A model generated the notes under the pieces. The model saw only the letters and a list, made by a program, of their open reading frames with translations, was not told the origin of the DNA and did no database searches. Below are positions 33,746 through 41,779 of a stretch of DNA of 48,732 nt, in pieces. This DNA comes from Roseomonas sp. Its GTDB lineage: Bacteria > Pseudomonadota > Alphaproteobacteria > Acetobacterales > Acetobacteraceae. The DNA is taken from assembly GCA_020249865.1 (NCBI GenBank), contig JADCEV010000003.1:1-48732 (forward strand). Reading direction: 5' to 3'. A program made the position numbers and the translations under genes. Each line of letters starts with the position of its first letter. Within the stretch, counting starts at the first letter, position 1.

Positions 33746-34729
33746 ATGACCCAAATTTCCCGCCGCGCCGCGTTTGCGCTGCCGCTGCTCGCCGCCCCCA
33801 CCATCGCCCGCGCGCAATCCTGGCGCCCATCCGGGCAGGTGCGCATCATTGTCCCCGCTGCAGCGGGTGGCACTACGGATATTATGGGCCGGCTGCTCGC
33901 GCAGTTCCTGCAGCCGCGCTGGGGCACGCCGGTGGTGGTGGAAAACCGTACCGGTGCGGGCGGCACCATCGGTACAGTGGAAGCGGTGCGCGCGCGCCCG
34001 GATGGCCTTACGCTGCTTATGGGTAATATCGGCCCGCAGGCCATCGGCTATTCGCTATTTCGCAATCTGCAATATCGGCCGGAGCAATTGGCCGCCATCG
34101 CCGGCACCATCGCCGGGCCCAATGTGCTGGTGGTGAACAATAATGTGCCGGCGCAGAATGTGGCGGAGCTTGCCGCCATGCTGCGCGCCAAGCCGGGCGA
34201 AATCCCCTATGTCTCAACGGGTGTGGGCCAGTCCACGCATCTTTCGCCGGTGCTATTTCTGCAAATGCTGAACGCCCAGGCCATCCATGTGCCCACACGC
34301 GGTTCCGCCCCGGCGCAGATTGAATTGCTCGCCGGCAATGTCACCTTCCTGATTGATAACCTGACCGGCATCATGGGCCATATCCAGGGTGGGCGCGTAC
34401 GCGCCCTTGCCGTCACCAGCAAGGAACGCCACCCGCTGCTGCCCAATGTGCCTGCGATGCGCGAAACCATGCCGGAACTCGCCAATTACGAAGTGAATAC
34501 CTGGTTTGGCCTGTTTGGTCAGGCAGCCATGCCGGCCGAGATGATCAACAGCATCAATGCCGATGTGATGGCCATGCTCGCCATGCCTGAGACGGTGAAG
34601 CGCTTCGAGGAATTGGGCGGCGTGCCGATGATTGGCAGCGCGCAGCAATTCGGTGCCTTCGTCGCGAGTGAAATCACCAAATGGGCTGATGTGATCAAGA
34701 AGGAAGGCTTGCAGATAGACGCAAGCTGA
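33746..34729 (+). CDS. Tripartite tricarboxylate transporter (Bug-type) substrate-binding protein
   Basis: A 327-residue periplasmic receptor. The N-terminus TQISRRAAFALPLLAAPTIARAQ has a twin arginine, a hydrophobic core and an AxA cleavage site, so export by Tat or Sec is likely. The mature part shows VRIIVPAAAGGTTDIMGRLLA and VVVENRTGAGGTIGT, hallmark Bug segments, plus the late MPETVKRFEELGGVP. GGGAGG precedes the ATG. Bug proteins feed TctA/TctB permeases with carboxylates. No tctAB is nearby, which is common, since many are orphans. A CoA transferase lies two genes away on the opposite strand. Confidence 0.92.
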   Translation: MTQISRRAAFALPLLAAPTIARAQSWRPSGQVRIIVPAAAGGTTDIMGRLLAQFLQPRWGTPVVVENRTGAGGTIGTVEAVRARPDGLTLLMGNIGPQAIGYSLFRNLQYRPEQLAAIAGTIAGPNVLVVNNNVPAQNVAELAAMLRAKPGEIPYVSTGVGQSTHLSPVLFLQMLNAQAIHVPTRGSAPAQIELLAGNVTFLIDNLTGIMGHIQGGRVRALAVTSKERHPLLPNVPAMRETMPELANYEVNTWFGLFGQAAMPAEMINSINADVMAMLAMPETVKRFEELGGVPMIGSAQQFGAFVASEITKWADVIKKEGLQIDAS

Positions 34730-34735
34730 AGGCAC

Positions 34736-35266
34736 CTAATCTATCCGCCGCAGACCACGGGCAAAGCGCCGCGCATTTTCCACATAATGCGCGGCTGAGG
34801 CCAGAAGGCGCGCGGCGGTTTCAGCATCAAGTGCGCGTATCACCTTCGCCGGCGCGCCCATCACCAGGGAACGCTCGGGGATTTCCTTACCTTCGGTCAC
34901 CAAGGCGCCGGCGCCGATAATGCTGCCCGCGCCAATGCGCGCCCCATTCATCACTGTCGCCCCCATGCCAATCAGCGCGCCATCGCCAATGGTGCAGCCA
35001 TGCAGAATGGCGTGGTGCCCAACCGTCACATCGGCGCCGATCGTCAACGGAAACCCGACATCGGAATGCAGCACGGAACCTTCCTGGATATTGCTGCGCG
35101 CGCCGATGCTGATCGGTTCATTATCGCCACGGATCACGGCGCCGAACCAAATGCCCACATCCTCGGCCAGGATCACATTGCCCATTACCTGCGCATCCGG
35201 CGCCACCCAAAAGCGGCCCTCACCAGGGGTTTGGGGGATAAGATCATCAAGCGCATAAATCGGCAT
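34736..35266 (-). CDS. Gamma-carbonic anhydrase-like hexapeptide-repeat protein
   Basis: A 176-residue left-handed beta-helix trimer of the gamma-carbonic anhydrase family (PaaY/YrdA type). Hexapeptide repeats run from about 25 to 140. The metal histidines appear as H67 (VLHSD), H84/H85 (VGHHA) and H89 (LHG), and [10 protein letters not shown] and SNIQEG are family marks. The ATG at 35266 has AAGGAA upstream. Whether it hydrates carbon dioxide or is a thioesterase-like relative is not certain. Confidence 0.9.
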   Translation of the reverse strand: MPIYALDDLIPQTPGEGRFWVAPDAQVMGNVILAEDVGIWFGAVIRGDNEPISIGARSNIQEGSVLHSDVGFPLTIGADVTVGHHAILHGCTIGDGALIGMGATVMNGARIGAGSIIGAGALVTEGKEIPERSLVMGAPAKVIRALDAETAARLLASAAHYVENARRFARGLRRID

Positions 35267-35304
35267 CGTGGTTTTCCTTCTTGGTTTGCGTGCAACGGAA
35301 GCTT

Positions 35305-36447
35305 TCAATCACCCGCTGGCTTGCGCAGCGGTTCAAGAATTTCCGCATTATGCTGCCCAGGGCTTGGCAGATCGTGGCGCAGCGGCAGGCGGTATGCGCC
35401 GAATTGCATGGGCAGCGCCGGCACCTTGGCGCGGCTGCCATCGCTGAGTGTCACGTCGTGAAAACCGCCGCTTGCCAGCAAATGAGCATCGTCGAACAAA
35501 TCCCAAGGCTTGGCGATGCGTGAATAAGGCAGGCCGGCACGCGCGCACATTTCCTCAAGCGCTGCCACATTGCGTTGCTTCAGGAAGGATTGCACAAGCG
35601 GAATCAGGGTTTCGCGGCGCTTGGCGCGTTCCGTATTGCTGGCGTAATCCGGGTTGCTCAGTTCCGGTTCATTCAATTCGCGCGTGAAGATTTCCCATTG
35701 GCGTTCGGTGACAACGCCGATGAAAATCTGTTCGCCATCGGCCGTGTCGAAAACATCATAAACGCCCCAGGCGCGCCGACCGGCCGGCATGGGGTCCGGC
35801 GCCTTGCCGGTAATGGCCTGTTGCAGCATGGCCGTTGAAACCAGGAAGGCCGCGTTTTCAAATAAGCCAGCCTGCAGATATTGCCCACGCCCGGTGGCAT
35901 CGCGTTGGCGCAGCGCACCCAGAATCGAAATGGCGCCGAACATGCCGCCCATCATGTCATTCACCGGCGCCCCGGCGCGCAAAGGCCGCCCAGGCGGGCC
36001 GGTCATGTAGGCAAGCCCTGATTGCATCTGCACAACCTCATCCAGTGCCGTGCGATTTTCATAAGGCCCGGGCAGATATCCCTTGAGCGAGCAATAGATC
36101 AGCCGAGGATTGCGGGCCGAAAGCGCCTCATACCCCAGGCCTTTTGCGGCCAGGCCACCTGGGCGGAAATTCTCCACCACCACATCCGCCGTATCAATCA
36201 GGCGCCGCAGCAATTCCAGTTCTTCGGCGCTTTCGGTATCCAGCGTGACGCTTTTCTTGTTGCGGCTGAAGGCGGGAAAGAAGCCGGTGCCGGAAGCGAC
36301 CAGATAGCGCGTGCGATCGCCCTTGCCGGGTGGTTCGATCTTGATCACCTCAGCACCCAGATCAGCCAGCACTAGGCCGCAAGTGGGGCCCATGACCATG
36401 TGAGAGAATTCGACAACGCGAATGCCGGCAAGCGGAAGCGGATGCAT
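35305..36447 (-). CDS. Family III CoA-transferase (CaiB/BaiF type)
   Basis: A 380-residue CoA-transferase. [34 protein letters not shown] is the typical start of the fold. D164 (PVNDMMGG) matches the catalytic aspartate that forms the acyl-anhydride intermediate. ENFRPG and the C-terminal dimer arm are present. The ATG at 36447 gives the family-length protein; the frame extends upstream without similarity. It probably moves CoA between small organic acids. The adjacent Bug receptor suggests, but does not prove, a link to uptake of a carboxylate. Confidence 0.9.
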   Translation of the reverse strand: MHPLPLAGIRVVEFSHMVMGPTCGLVLADLGAEVIKIEPPGKGDRTRYLVASGTGFFPAFSRNKKSVTLDTESAEELELLRRLIDTADVVVENFRPGGLAAKGLGYEALSARNPRLIYCSLKGYLPGPYENRTALDEVVQMQSGLAYMTGPPGRPLRAGAPVNDMMGGMFGAISILGALRQRDATGRGQYLQAGLFENAAFLVSTAMLQQAITGKAPDPMPAGRRAWGVYDVFDTADGEQIFIGVVTERQWEIFTRELNEPELSNPDYASNTERAKRRETLIPLVQSFLKQRNVAALEEMCARAGLPYSRIAKPWDLFDDAHLLASGGFHDVTLSDGSRAKVPALPMQFGAYRLPLRHDLPSPGQHNAEILEPLRKPAGD

Positions 36448-36603
36448 CAGAAGAACCTGCGGGCGGTGTTGGGCATGGCGGCGCGCCTGCCCAAAGGCGC
36501 TGCCTGGACCAAAGCTTAGGCGATTTCGCCGCAAGGTAAAGCAGGAAGGTCGTGGGGTGATTGCATGCTTTGCCAGGCAGGCGTGATCGTCTATGCACAC
36601 GAA

Positions 36604-36960
36604 ATGGAAAAGCTGATTTACACCCTGGTGCGCGCCGCGGATTGGCACGCTGCGGAACAGGCCGGTGCTTATCATGGCAGCGCGGATGACAGGCGCGATG
36701 GGTTTCTGCATTTTTCAACGGCGGCACAGCTTCGTGCCAGCGCTGCCAAACATCGTGCGGGCATCCCCGATTTGCTGATGGTGGAAGTTGCAACAGTGGC
36801 CTTGGGTGCAGCGCTGAAATGGGAACCGGCCAGTGGAGGCTCCAGGCCCGGTTTGTTTCCGCATCTTTATGGCGCGCTGCCGCTTTCGGCTGTAGCGCAG
36901 GTGGTGCCCTTGCCGCTGGGTGAGGATGGGCTGCATCAATTTCCGTCCAGCATTCCCTGA
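36604..36960 (+). CDS. DUF952 domain-containing protein
   Basis: A 118-residue DUF952 protein: IYTLVRAADWHAAEQAG, then GSADDRRDGFLHFSTAAQL and FPHLYGALPLSAV. The domain resembles an ADP-ribosyltransferase-like fold but has no proven role; it is small, soluble and widespread. I chose the ATG at 36604 (MEKLIYTLV), where the domain begins. Its end overlaps the convergent ykvA-like gene by 25 bp. Confidence 0.87.
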   Translation: MEKLIYTLVRAADWHAAEQAGAYHGSADDRRDGFLHFSTAAQLRASAAKHRAGIPDLLMVEVATVALGAALKWEPASGGSRPGLFPHLYGALPLSAVAQVVPLPLGEDGLHQFPSSIP

Positions 36961-37358
36961 CGCCAGCGCTGCGTATGGCTCCAGCGCAACACCCACCACA
37001 GCAAGGCCCCGGCGGCCAAAACCCAAACCCCGATGATGATGGCCGCACCCGCCTTGCTGCGCGGCCTTTCCATCATGCGTGCCGCGGCGGCGCGGCTTTC
37101 TTCCATGACATCTGCCGGGATCAACCGCGCAATCAGCGCAATGGCGATGGGTAGCAGGATCACCTCATCCAGCAGGCCAAGCACTGGAATGGCATCGGGG
37201 ATCAGGTCAATCGGAGAAAGCGCGTAAGCCGCGACCAGAAGCGCCAGCAGCTTGGCGTACCAGGGCGTGCGCGGATGGCGTGCGGCGATGTAAAGCGCCA
37301 AGCCATCACGCAACACCAAACGCGCCCAAAAGCGCAAGCGTTGCCAGAGAGCGATCAC
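36936..37358 (-). CDS. YkvA-family (DUF1232) membrane protein
   Basis: A 140-residue protein with the DUF1232 signature ALSPIDLIPDAIPVLGLLDE at about 46-65, flanked by hydrophobic segments. A further C-terminal helix (AAIIIGVWVLAAGALLWWVL) anchors it in the membrane. Its function is unknown. Its ATG overlaps the stop of the GltS-like gene by four bases, so the two are co-translated. It is convergent with the DUF952 gene. Confidence 0.88.
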   Translation of the reverse strand: MIALWQRLRFWARLVLRDGLALYIAARHPRTPWYAKLLALLVAAYALSPIDLIPDAIPVLGLLDEVILLPIAIALIARLIPADVMEESRAAAARMMERPRSKAGAAIIIGVWVLAAGALLWWVLRWSHTQRWRQGMLDGN

Positions 37359-38980
37359 GCGCGGCGCGGGGCGAAGCTATGCGCATCTGCCAGCGCCCAA
37401 GCCTCGGCAAAGCGCGGATCATCCGTGCCGGTGAGCAAGGCGCCGGGCGCGAGCGGCGGGTAAAGCTCGGCAAAGCTTTTCACCACACTTGGCGAAAGGC
37501 GCCGGCTGAAATGTTCCGCGCGCAATTCGGAAGGGTGCGCAAGCCCGGCGGCCGCGACCAATTCATTCAGCGCTTCCAAGGTGGCGGCATGGAATTGATG
37601 CACACGCGGTGCCTTGTCCGGCACACGCAGCGCGCGTTGGCGCGTTGGGTCTTGTGTCGCCACACCGGTTGGGCAGTGATCCGTATGGCAGGACAAGCTT
37701 TGAATGCAGCCAATGGCGAACATGAAACCACGCGCCGCATTGCACCAATCCGCGCCAAGCGCCAGCGCGCGTGCCATGTCAAAGGCACTCGCGATCTTGC
37801 CGCTGGCGCCAAGCCTGATCTGATCACGCAGCCCAATGCCGATCAGTGCGTTATGCGCGAAGCTTAAGCCGTCGCGCAGTGGCATGCCGACATGATCCAT
37901 GAATTCCAGCGGCGCTGCGCCCGTACCACCTTCTGCGCCATCAATCACGATGAAATCGGGCGCAATCCCCGTTTCGATCATGGCCTTGCAGATGGCGAGA
38001 AATTCCCAAGAATGGCCGATGCATAGCTTGAAGCCGGCGGGCTTGCCGCCCGAAAGGCGCCGCATTTCGCCAATGAAACGCATCATTTCAACCGGGGTAG
38101 AAAACGCGGTGTGCGCGGGCGGGGAAACGCAATCCTGCCCCATCGGCACACCGCGTGTGGCGGCGATTTCAGCGCTCACTTTGGCAGCGGGCAGCACGCC
38201 GCCATGGCCGGGCTTTGCCCCTTGGCTGAGCTTGAGTTCTACCATTTTCACTTGGTCAAGTGCCGCGACCTCCGCGAAGCGCTCTGGCGAAAAACTGCCA
38301 TCCGGATTGCGTGCGCTGAAATAGCCGGAACCGATTTCCCAAATCAGATCGCCGCTCGCTTCGCGGTGATAGGGGCTTAGCCCGCCTTCGCCCGTATCAT
38401 GCGCAAAGCCGCCACGCTTCGCCCCTTGGTTCAGGGCGCGAATGGCATTGGCGGAAAGCGATCCAAAACTCATGGCCGAGATATTCAGCAAGGATGCCGA
38501 ATAGGGCCGCGCACAGTCTGGCCCACCGATCAGGATGCGCGGCAGTTCCTTGGCTGGCGTGCGGGCGGCCAGCGAATGCTGCAACCATTCAAAGCCCGTG
38601 TCATAGACATCGTACTGCGTGCCGAAGGGCCGCTTATCCAATTGCCTCTTGGCGCGTTGATAGACAATGGCCCGCTTGTCACGGCTGAAGGGCGTGCCGT
38701 GCTTTTCATCTTCGAAGAAATACTGCCGCATCTCGGGGCGGATTTCTTCCATGAGAAACCGCAGCCGTCCCGCGATTGGGTAATTGCGCAGAATGGCATG
38801 CGTCGGGTGGAACAGATCGCGCAAGCCAAGCGCGCTGAGCGCAGCGGCCAGCACAAAGCCCAAGCCTGTCCAGAAACCAGGCGCGACCAGCAACGCAAGC
38901 GCAAGCAGTAGCGCGGCCAGAAGGGCTAGGCTCAGGCAAATGAAACGGGGCGAAAAGGCAAGGCTCAGGCTGCGGGTCAT
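37355..38980 (-). CDS. FMN-binding glutamate synthase-family protein (membrane-anchored)
   Basis: A 541-residue protein with two N-terminal transmembrane helices (about 12-52), then the synthase domain of glutamate synthase: SAMSFGSLSANAIRALNQGA, GEGGLSPYH, KPGHGGVLP and the FMN site DGAEGGTGAAP. The 3Fe-4S cluster cysteines are CIQSLSCHTDHCPTG (C-x5-C-x4-C), as in GltB. It lacks the glutaminase domain, so it cannot be a full GOGAT on its own. Ammonia-dependent synthesis or another redox role is possible. It is coupled to the ykvA-like gene. Confidence 0.9.
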   Translation of the reverse strand: MTRSLSLAFSPRFICLSLALLAALLLALALLVAPGFWTGLGFVLAAALSALGLRDLFHPTHAILRNYPIAGRLRFLMEEIRPEMRQYFFEDEKHGTPFSRDKRAIVYQRAKRQLDKRPFGTQYDVYDTGFEWLQHSLAARTPAKELPRILIGGPDCARPYSASLLNISAMSFGSLSANAIRALNQGAKRGGFAHDTGEGGLSPYHREASGDLIWEIGSGYFSARNPDGSFSPERFAEVAALDQVKMVELKLSQGAKPGHGGVLPAAKVSAEIAATRGVPMGQDCVSPPAHTAFSTPVEMMRFIGEMRRLSGGKPAGFKLCIGHSWEFLAICKAMIETGIAPDFIVIDGAEGGTGAAPLEFMDHVGMPLRDGLSFAHNALIGIGLRDQIRLGASGKIASAFDMARALALGADWCNAARGFMFAIGCIQSLSCHTDHCPTGVATQDPTRQRALRVPDKAPRVHQFHAATLEALNELVAAAGLAHPSELRAEHFSRRLSPSVVKSFAELYPPLAPGALLTGTDDPRFAEAWALADAHSFAPRRA

Positions 38981-39028
38981 GGCGGCACCTTTCGTATCAC
39001 GCGCAGCATAGACCGGATTGCGCCGGCG

Positions 39029-39973
39029 TCAGCCCAGCAAACCGCGCCGCCTGATCTCGGCGGCGATGCGCCCGCTTTCATCGAGCGGCGCGCGCGCAAA
39101 TGGCGCGGGGGCAGCGGCCAAATCCCGTGCCTGGCCGGCGGCGATCAGGCTTTGCGCCAAACGTTGATGGCGTGGCCCAAGCCCGCCCGGATCGGCGATG
39201 AAAACCGGCCCAGCGGTCGCCAGCGCTTCCGAGAGCATGGAAACCGAATCCCCCGTCACCACCACCTGATCCGCCCAGGCGAGGAAGCCGGCATAGGGGT
39301 TGGGCGGCGCATCGCCCCAGCGAAACAGCCTATGCGGATGCCCAACCAGCGCCGCCGCCATGGCTTCTTCCGCTGGGCGCCCGGTGCGGCGCGATGCGCT
39401 GGCCAGCACGCTGCCCGCAAACCCCGCGACCTTGGCGGTGATGGCGCCGGCCACAGCCGCGTCCATGCCCTCGGCCCGCGGCGGCCCGCCCATCAGCAGC
39501 GCCACGCGCGGTGAGGGCAGGGCGGCGAGAGCCGCAAATTCCCCGCTCGCGGCGGCCAGCCTTTCGGGCGACATCCGATGCGCCGCGCCCAGAATGGGCA
39601 GGATATTTGGCGCGGGTTTGGGCGCATCATGCCTGCCAATCACCAGAAGATCGAAGTGCGCTGCGCCGAAGCCGGGGCGCATACAATGCACCAGCCGCGC
39701 GCCTTTTTGCTTCAACCAAAGTGCCACCGGCGCGCTCCGCCGCCCCGCCGATATCACCAATTCCGGCCAAGGGGGCGCGAAAGCAGCGCGGGCTTCGGGC
39801 GTCAGGCCCGCCAGGGAGGTGAAGGGCAAAGGCAGCCGCGCCAGCTTCCCCCAGGCCAAATCCACCCGGCGGAAGGGTTCACCCAACCGCTCAGCAATGC
39901 CCAGGGCCTGCGCCGCCGTGCCGGCGCGCGGGTCCGCCAGCACCCAAATCCGGGGCGACTCGGGCAGGGTCAT
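39029..39973 (-). CDS. ELM1/GtrOC1-family (mitochondrial fission ELM1-like) protein
   Basis: A 314-residue protein of the family named after the plant mitochondrial fission factor ELM1. It begins [21 protein letters not shown], with [29 protein letters not shown] and the late [20 protein letters not shown]. The fold resembles GT-B glycosyltransferases, with a nucleotide-sugar-like pocket around the TGDSVSM stretch. The bacterial role is unknown. It is divergent from pyrE, 54 bp apart. Confidence 0.85.
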   Translation of the reverse strand: MTLPESPRIWVLADPRAGTAAQALGIAERLGEPFRRVDLAWGKLARLPLPFTSLAGLTPEARAAFAPPWPELVISAGRRSAPVALWLKQKGARLVHCMRPGFGAAHFDLLVIGRHDAPKPAPNILPILGAAHRMSPERLAAASGEFAALAALPSPRVALLMGGPPRAEGMDAAVAGAITAKVAGFAGSVLASASRRTGRPAEEAMAAALVGHPHRLFRWGDAPPNPYAGFLAWADQVVVTGDSVSMLSEALATAGPVFIADPGGLGPRHQRLAQSLIAAGQARDLAAAPAPFARAPLDESGRIAAEIRRRGLLG

Positions 39974-40027
39974 GGACGCCGCCGCCCTGCCGCATTACCA
40001 AAGCCTGGAAAGAGAGGAGCCCTACCC

Positions 40028-40750
40028 ATGCCCGCCCTTCATGCCTCCGACTGGGACCGCGACGCGGCGCTCACCACCGCGCGTATCCTGCTTGAAATCA
40101 AGGCGGTGAATTTCCGCCCGGAAGAGCCCTACACCTTTACCAGCGGTTGGAAGAGCCCCGTTTATATTGATTGCCGCAAAATCATCTCCTTCCCGCGCGC
40201 GCGCAACCGGATTTGCGATCTGGGCGTGGAAAAGATTGGCCGGCATGTTGGCTATGAATCAATCGACGTGGTGGTGGGCGGTGAAACGGCGGGCATTCCC
40301 TTTGGCGCCTGGATTGCGGATCGCATGCTGGCGCCCATGGCCTATGTGCGGAAGAAGCCGAAGGGCTTTGGCCGCAATGCGCTGATTGAAGGTGAGGTGC
40401 CTGTTGGCCAGCGCACGCTGCTGGTGGAAGATTTGACCACCGATGGCGCTTCAAAAATTCGTTTCGCGAATGCCTTGCGTGATGCCGGCGCCATTTGTGA
40501 CCATACCTTCGTCGTTTTCTATTACGGCGTCTTCCCCGGTTCCTTTGAAACCATGAAGGGCATGGGCCTGAACCTGCATCACCTTTGCACCTGGTGGGAT
40601 GTGCTGGAGGTCTGCCGCGAGCGCCCCTATTTCAGCGAAGGCGCGCTTAAGGAAGTGCGGAAATTCCTGGAAGATCCGGTGCAATGGTCCAAGGCAAATG
40701 GTGGCATTGGCAGTGCCGAGGAAGCCAAGGCGCGGGCGAGTGGCGAATAA
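40028..40750 (+). CDS. pyrE: Orotate phosphoribosyltransferase
   Basis: Pyrimidine synthesis: converts orotate and PRPP to OMP. A 240-residue PyrE of the alphaproteobacterial type: [23 protein letters not shown] at about 36-58, [14 protein letters not shown], and the PRPP loop [20 protein letters not shown] lies before the ATG at 40028. The frame is open far upstream, but that part is antisense to the ELM1-like gene and has no PyrE similarity. Confidence 0.96.
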   Translation: MPALHASDWDRDAALTTARILLEIKAVNFRPEEPYTFTSGWKSPVYIDCRKIISFPRARNRICDLGVEKIGRHVGYESIDVVVGGETAGIPFGAWIADRMLAPMAYVRKKPKGFGRNALIEGEVPVGQRTLLVEDLTTDGASKIRFANALRDAGAICDHTFVVFYYGVFPGSFETMKGMGLNLHHLCTWWDVLEVCRERPYFSEGALKEVRKFLEDPVQWSKANGGIGSAEEAKARASGE

Positions 40751-40887
40751 GGCCGCCCCGCAACACATGACGGAAGCTTAATATTTTATTCAGGTGACTG
40801 AGACAGCGCAGGCGCTATGCGGGATCATGGCGCCCTGCGCAGCCGATTCGTGGGCAGGGCGCGTGTCATCAGAAAGGGTTTTGAGTG

Positions 40888-41136
40888 ATGAAACGGCTTT
40901 TGCTTTTGGCTGCCTTGGGCGGCCTGGTTATCGCGACCAGCGCCGTACCGGCCGATGCCGCGCCGCGCCGCGCGACCGATGGTACGGAAGCGACCAATGG
41001 CAGCACGCAGCGCGGCCAATCCACGCGCACCCGGAGCGCTTCCCAGGGCCAGAAGGCCAATCGGCAGAAGCGCAGCAGCAGCGCCAGTAAGGCCAACCGC
41101 CAACGTGCGCCGCGCAACGGTTCCGCCGCAGGATAA
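40888..41136 (+). CDS. Small secreted, strongly basic low-complexity protein
   Basis: An 82-residue protein. Residues 1-25 form a Sec signal peptide (MKRLLLLAALGGLVIATSAVPADA, cleavage after ADA). The mature part is only about 57 residues, mostly Arg, Lys, Ser, Gln, Asn, Ala and Thr, with no hydrophobic core. It is therefore probably disordered and binds anionic partners. I recognise no family. A perfect terminator follows the stop within six bases. The 137 bp upstream contain an AT-rich patch (TTAATATTTTATTC) that may be its promoter. Confidence 0.7.
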   Translation: MKRLLLLAALGGLVIATSAVPADAAPRRATDGTEATNGSTQRGQSTRTRSASQGQKANRQKRSSSASKANRQRAPRNGSAAG

Positions 41137-41141
41137 ACCCC

Positions 41142-41169
41142 AAAACGCCACCTGATCAGGTGGCGTTTT
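41142..41169. terminator. Perfect bidirectional rho-independent terminator
   Basis: A perfect 28-bp palindrome: AAAACGCCACCTGA followed directly by its complement TCAGGTGGCGTTTT. The A- and T-runs at the ends give T-tracts on both strands, so it can end transcription of the small basic protein gene (+) and of grxD (-). Confidence 0.92.
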
Positions 41170-41190
41170 CCCTTTCAGACGGGTGAAGCC

Positions 41191-41529
41191 TCAGGCGTCA
41201 GCCTTATGCGCCACGCCCTTTTCCTTGAGCAGGCCGGAAAGCTCACCGGACTGGAACATCTCGGTCACGATATCGCAGCCGCCCACGAATTCGCCGCCGA
41301 CATAAAGCTGCGGGATGGTCGGCCAATTCGTGAATTCCTTGATGCCTTCACGGATTTCCATATCTTCCAGCACATTCACGCCCTTGAAGGGTACGCCCAT
41401 ATGGGAAAGGATTTGCACCACGCGGGCGGAAAAACCGCATTGCGGGAAAACCGGCGTGCCCTTCATGAACAGCACAACGGGGTTCGCCTTGATATCGGCT
41501 TCGATACGTTCAAAGGTCGGGTTGCTCAT
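41191..41529 (-). CDS. grxD: Grx4-family monothiol glutaredoxin
   Basis: A 112-residue CGFS-type monothiol glutaredoxin. The active site is PQCGFSARV with C31. [21 protein letters not shown] binds glutathione. Such proteins carry a glutathione-ligated 2Fe-2S cluster, often together with BolA, and pass it to targets. It lies 11 bp after the bolA-like gene and shares its transcript with purL. This bolA-grxD pairing supports joint function in iron-sulfur handling. Confidence 0.96.
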   Translation of the reverse strand: MSNPTFERIEADIKANPVVLFMKGTPVFPQCGFSARVVQILSHMGVPFKGVNVLEDMEIREGIKEFTNWPTIPQLYVGGEFVGGCDIVTEMFQSGELSGLLKEKGVAHKADA

Positions 41530-41540
41530 CTTTGTGGCTC

Positions 41541-41774
41541 CTATTCCGGGGCGGAGGTTTGCAAGGCCAGCGCGTGAAGAACACCCCCCATGCGGCCCTG
41601 TAGCGCGGCATAGACAATCTGATGTTGGCGCACGCGGGGCAAGCCCTTGAAGGCCGAGGACACGACCTTGGCGGCGTAATGATCGCCATCGCCGGCCAAA
41701 TCCTCGATCGTCACTTCCGCATCCGGCAGCGCTGCCTTGATCAGCGCCTCAATTTCCGCGGCCTGCATGCCCAT
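41541..41774 (-). CDS. BolA-family protein
   Basis: A 77-residue BolA-like protein of the IbaG type: [34 protein letters not shown], then the helix [10 protein letters not shown]. The conserved histidine region (DGDHY, RQHQ) can ligate iron-sulfur clusters with a monothiol glutaredoxin, which is the next gene. A stop-to-start gap of five bases separates it from purL, so the three form one operon. Confidence 0.93.
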   Translation of the reverse strand: MGMQAAEIEALIKAALPDAEVTIEDLAGDGDHYAAKVVSSAFKGLPRVRQHQIVYAALQGRMGGVLHALALQTSAPE

Positions 41775-41779
41775 GGCTG

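Noticed and set aside
38249-38262. CACTTGGTCAAGTG palindrome resembling the hemJ-rho element arms
   Set aside because: It lies in conserved coding sequence of the GltS-like gene and lacks the outer arms; likely chance.
39578-40027. Long N-terminal extension of pyrE
   Set aside because: The segment is antisense to the ELM1-like gene and has no PyrE similarity; a ribosome site precedes 40028.
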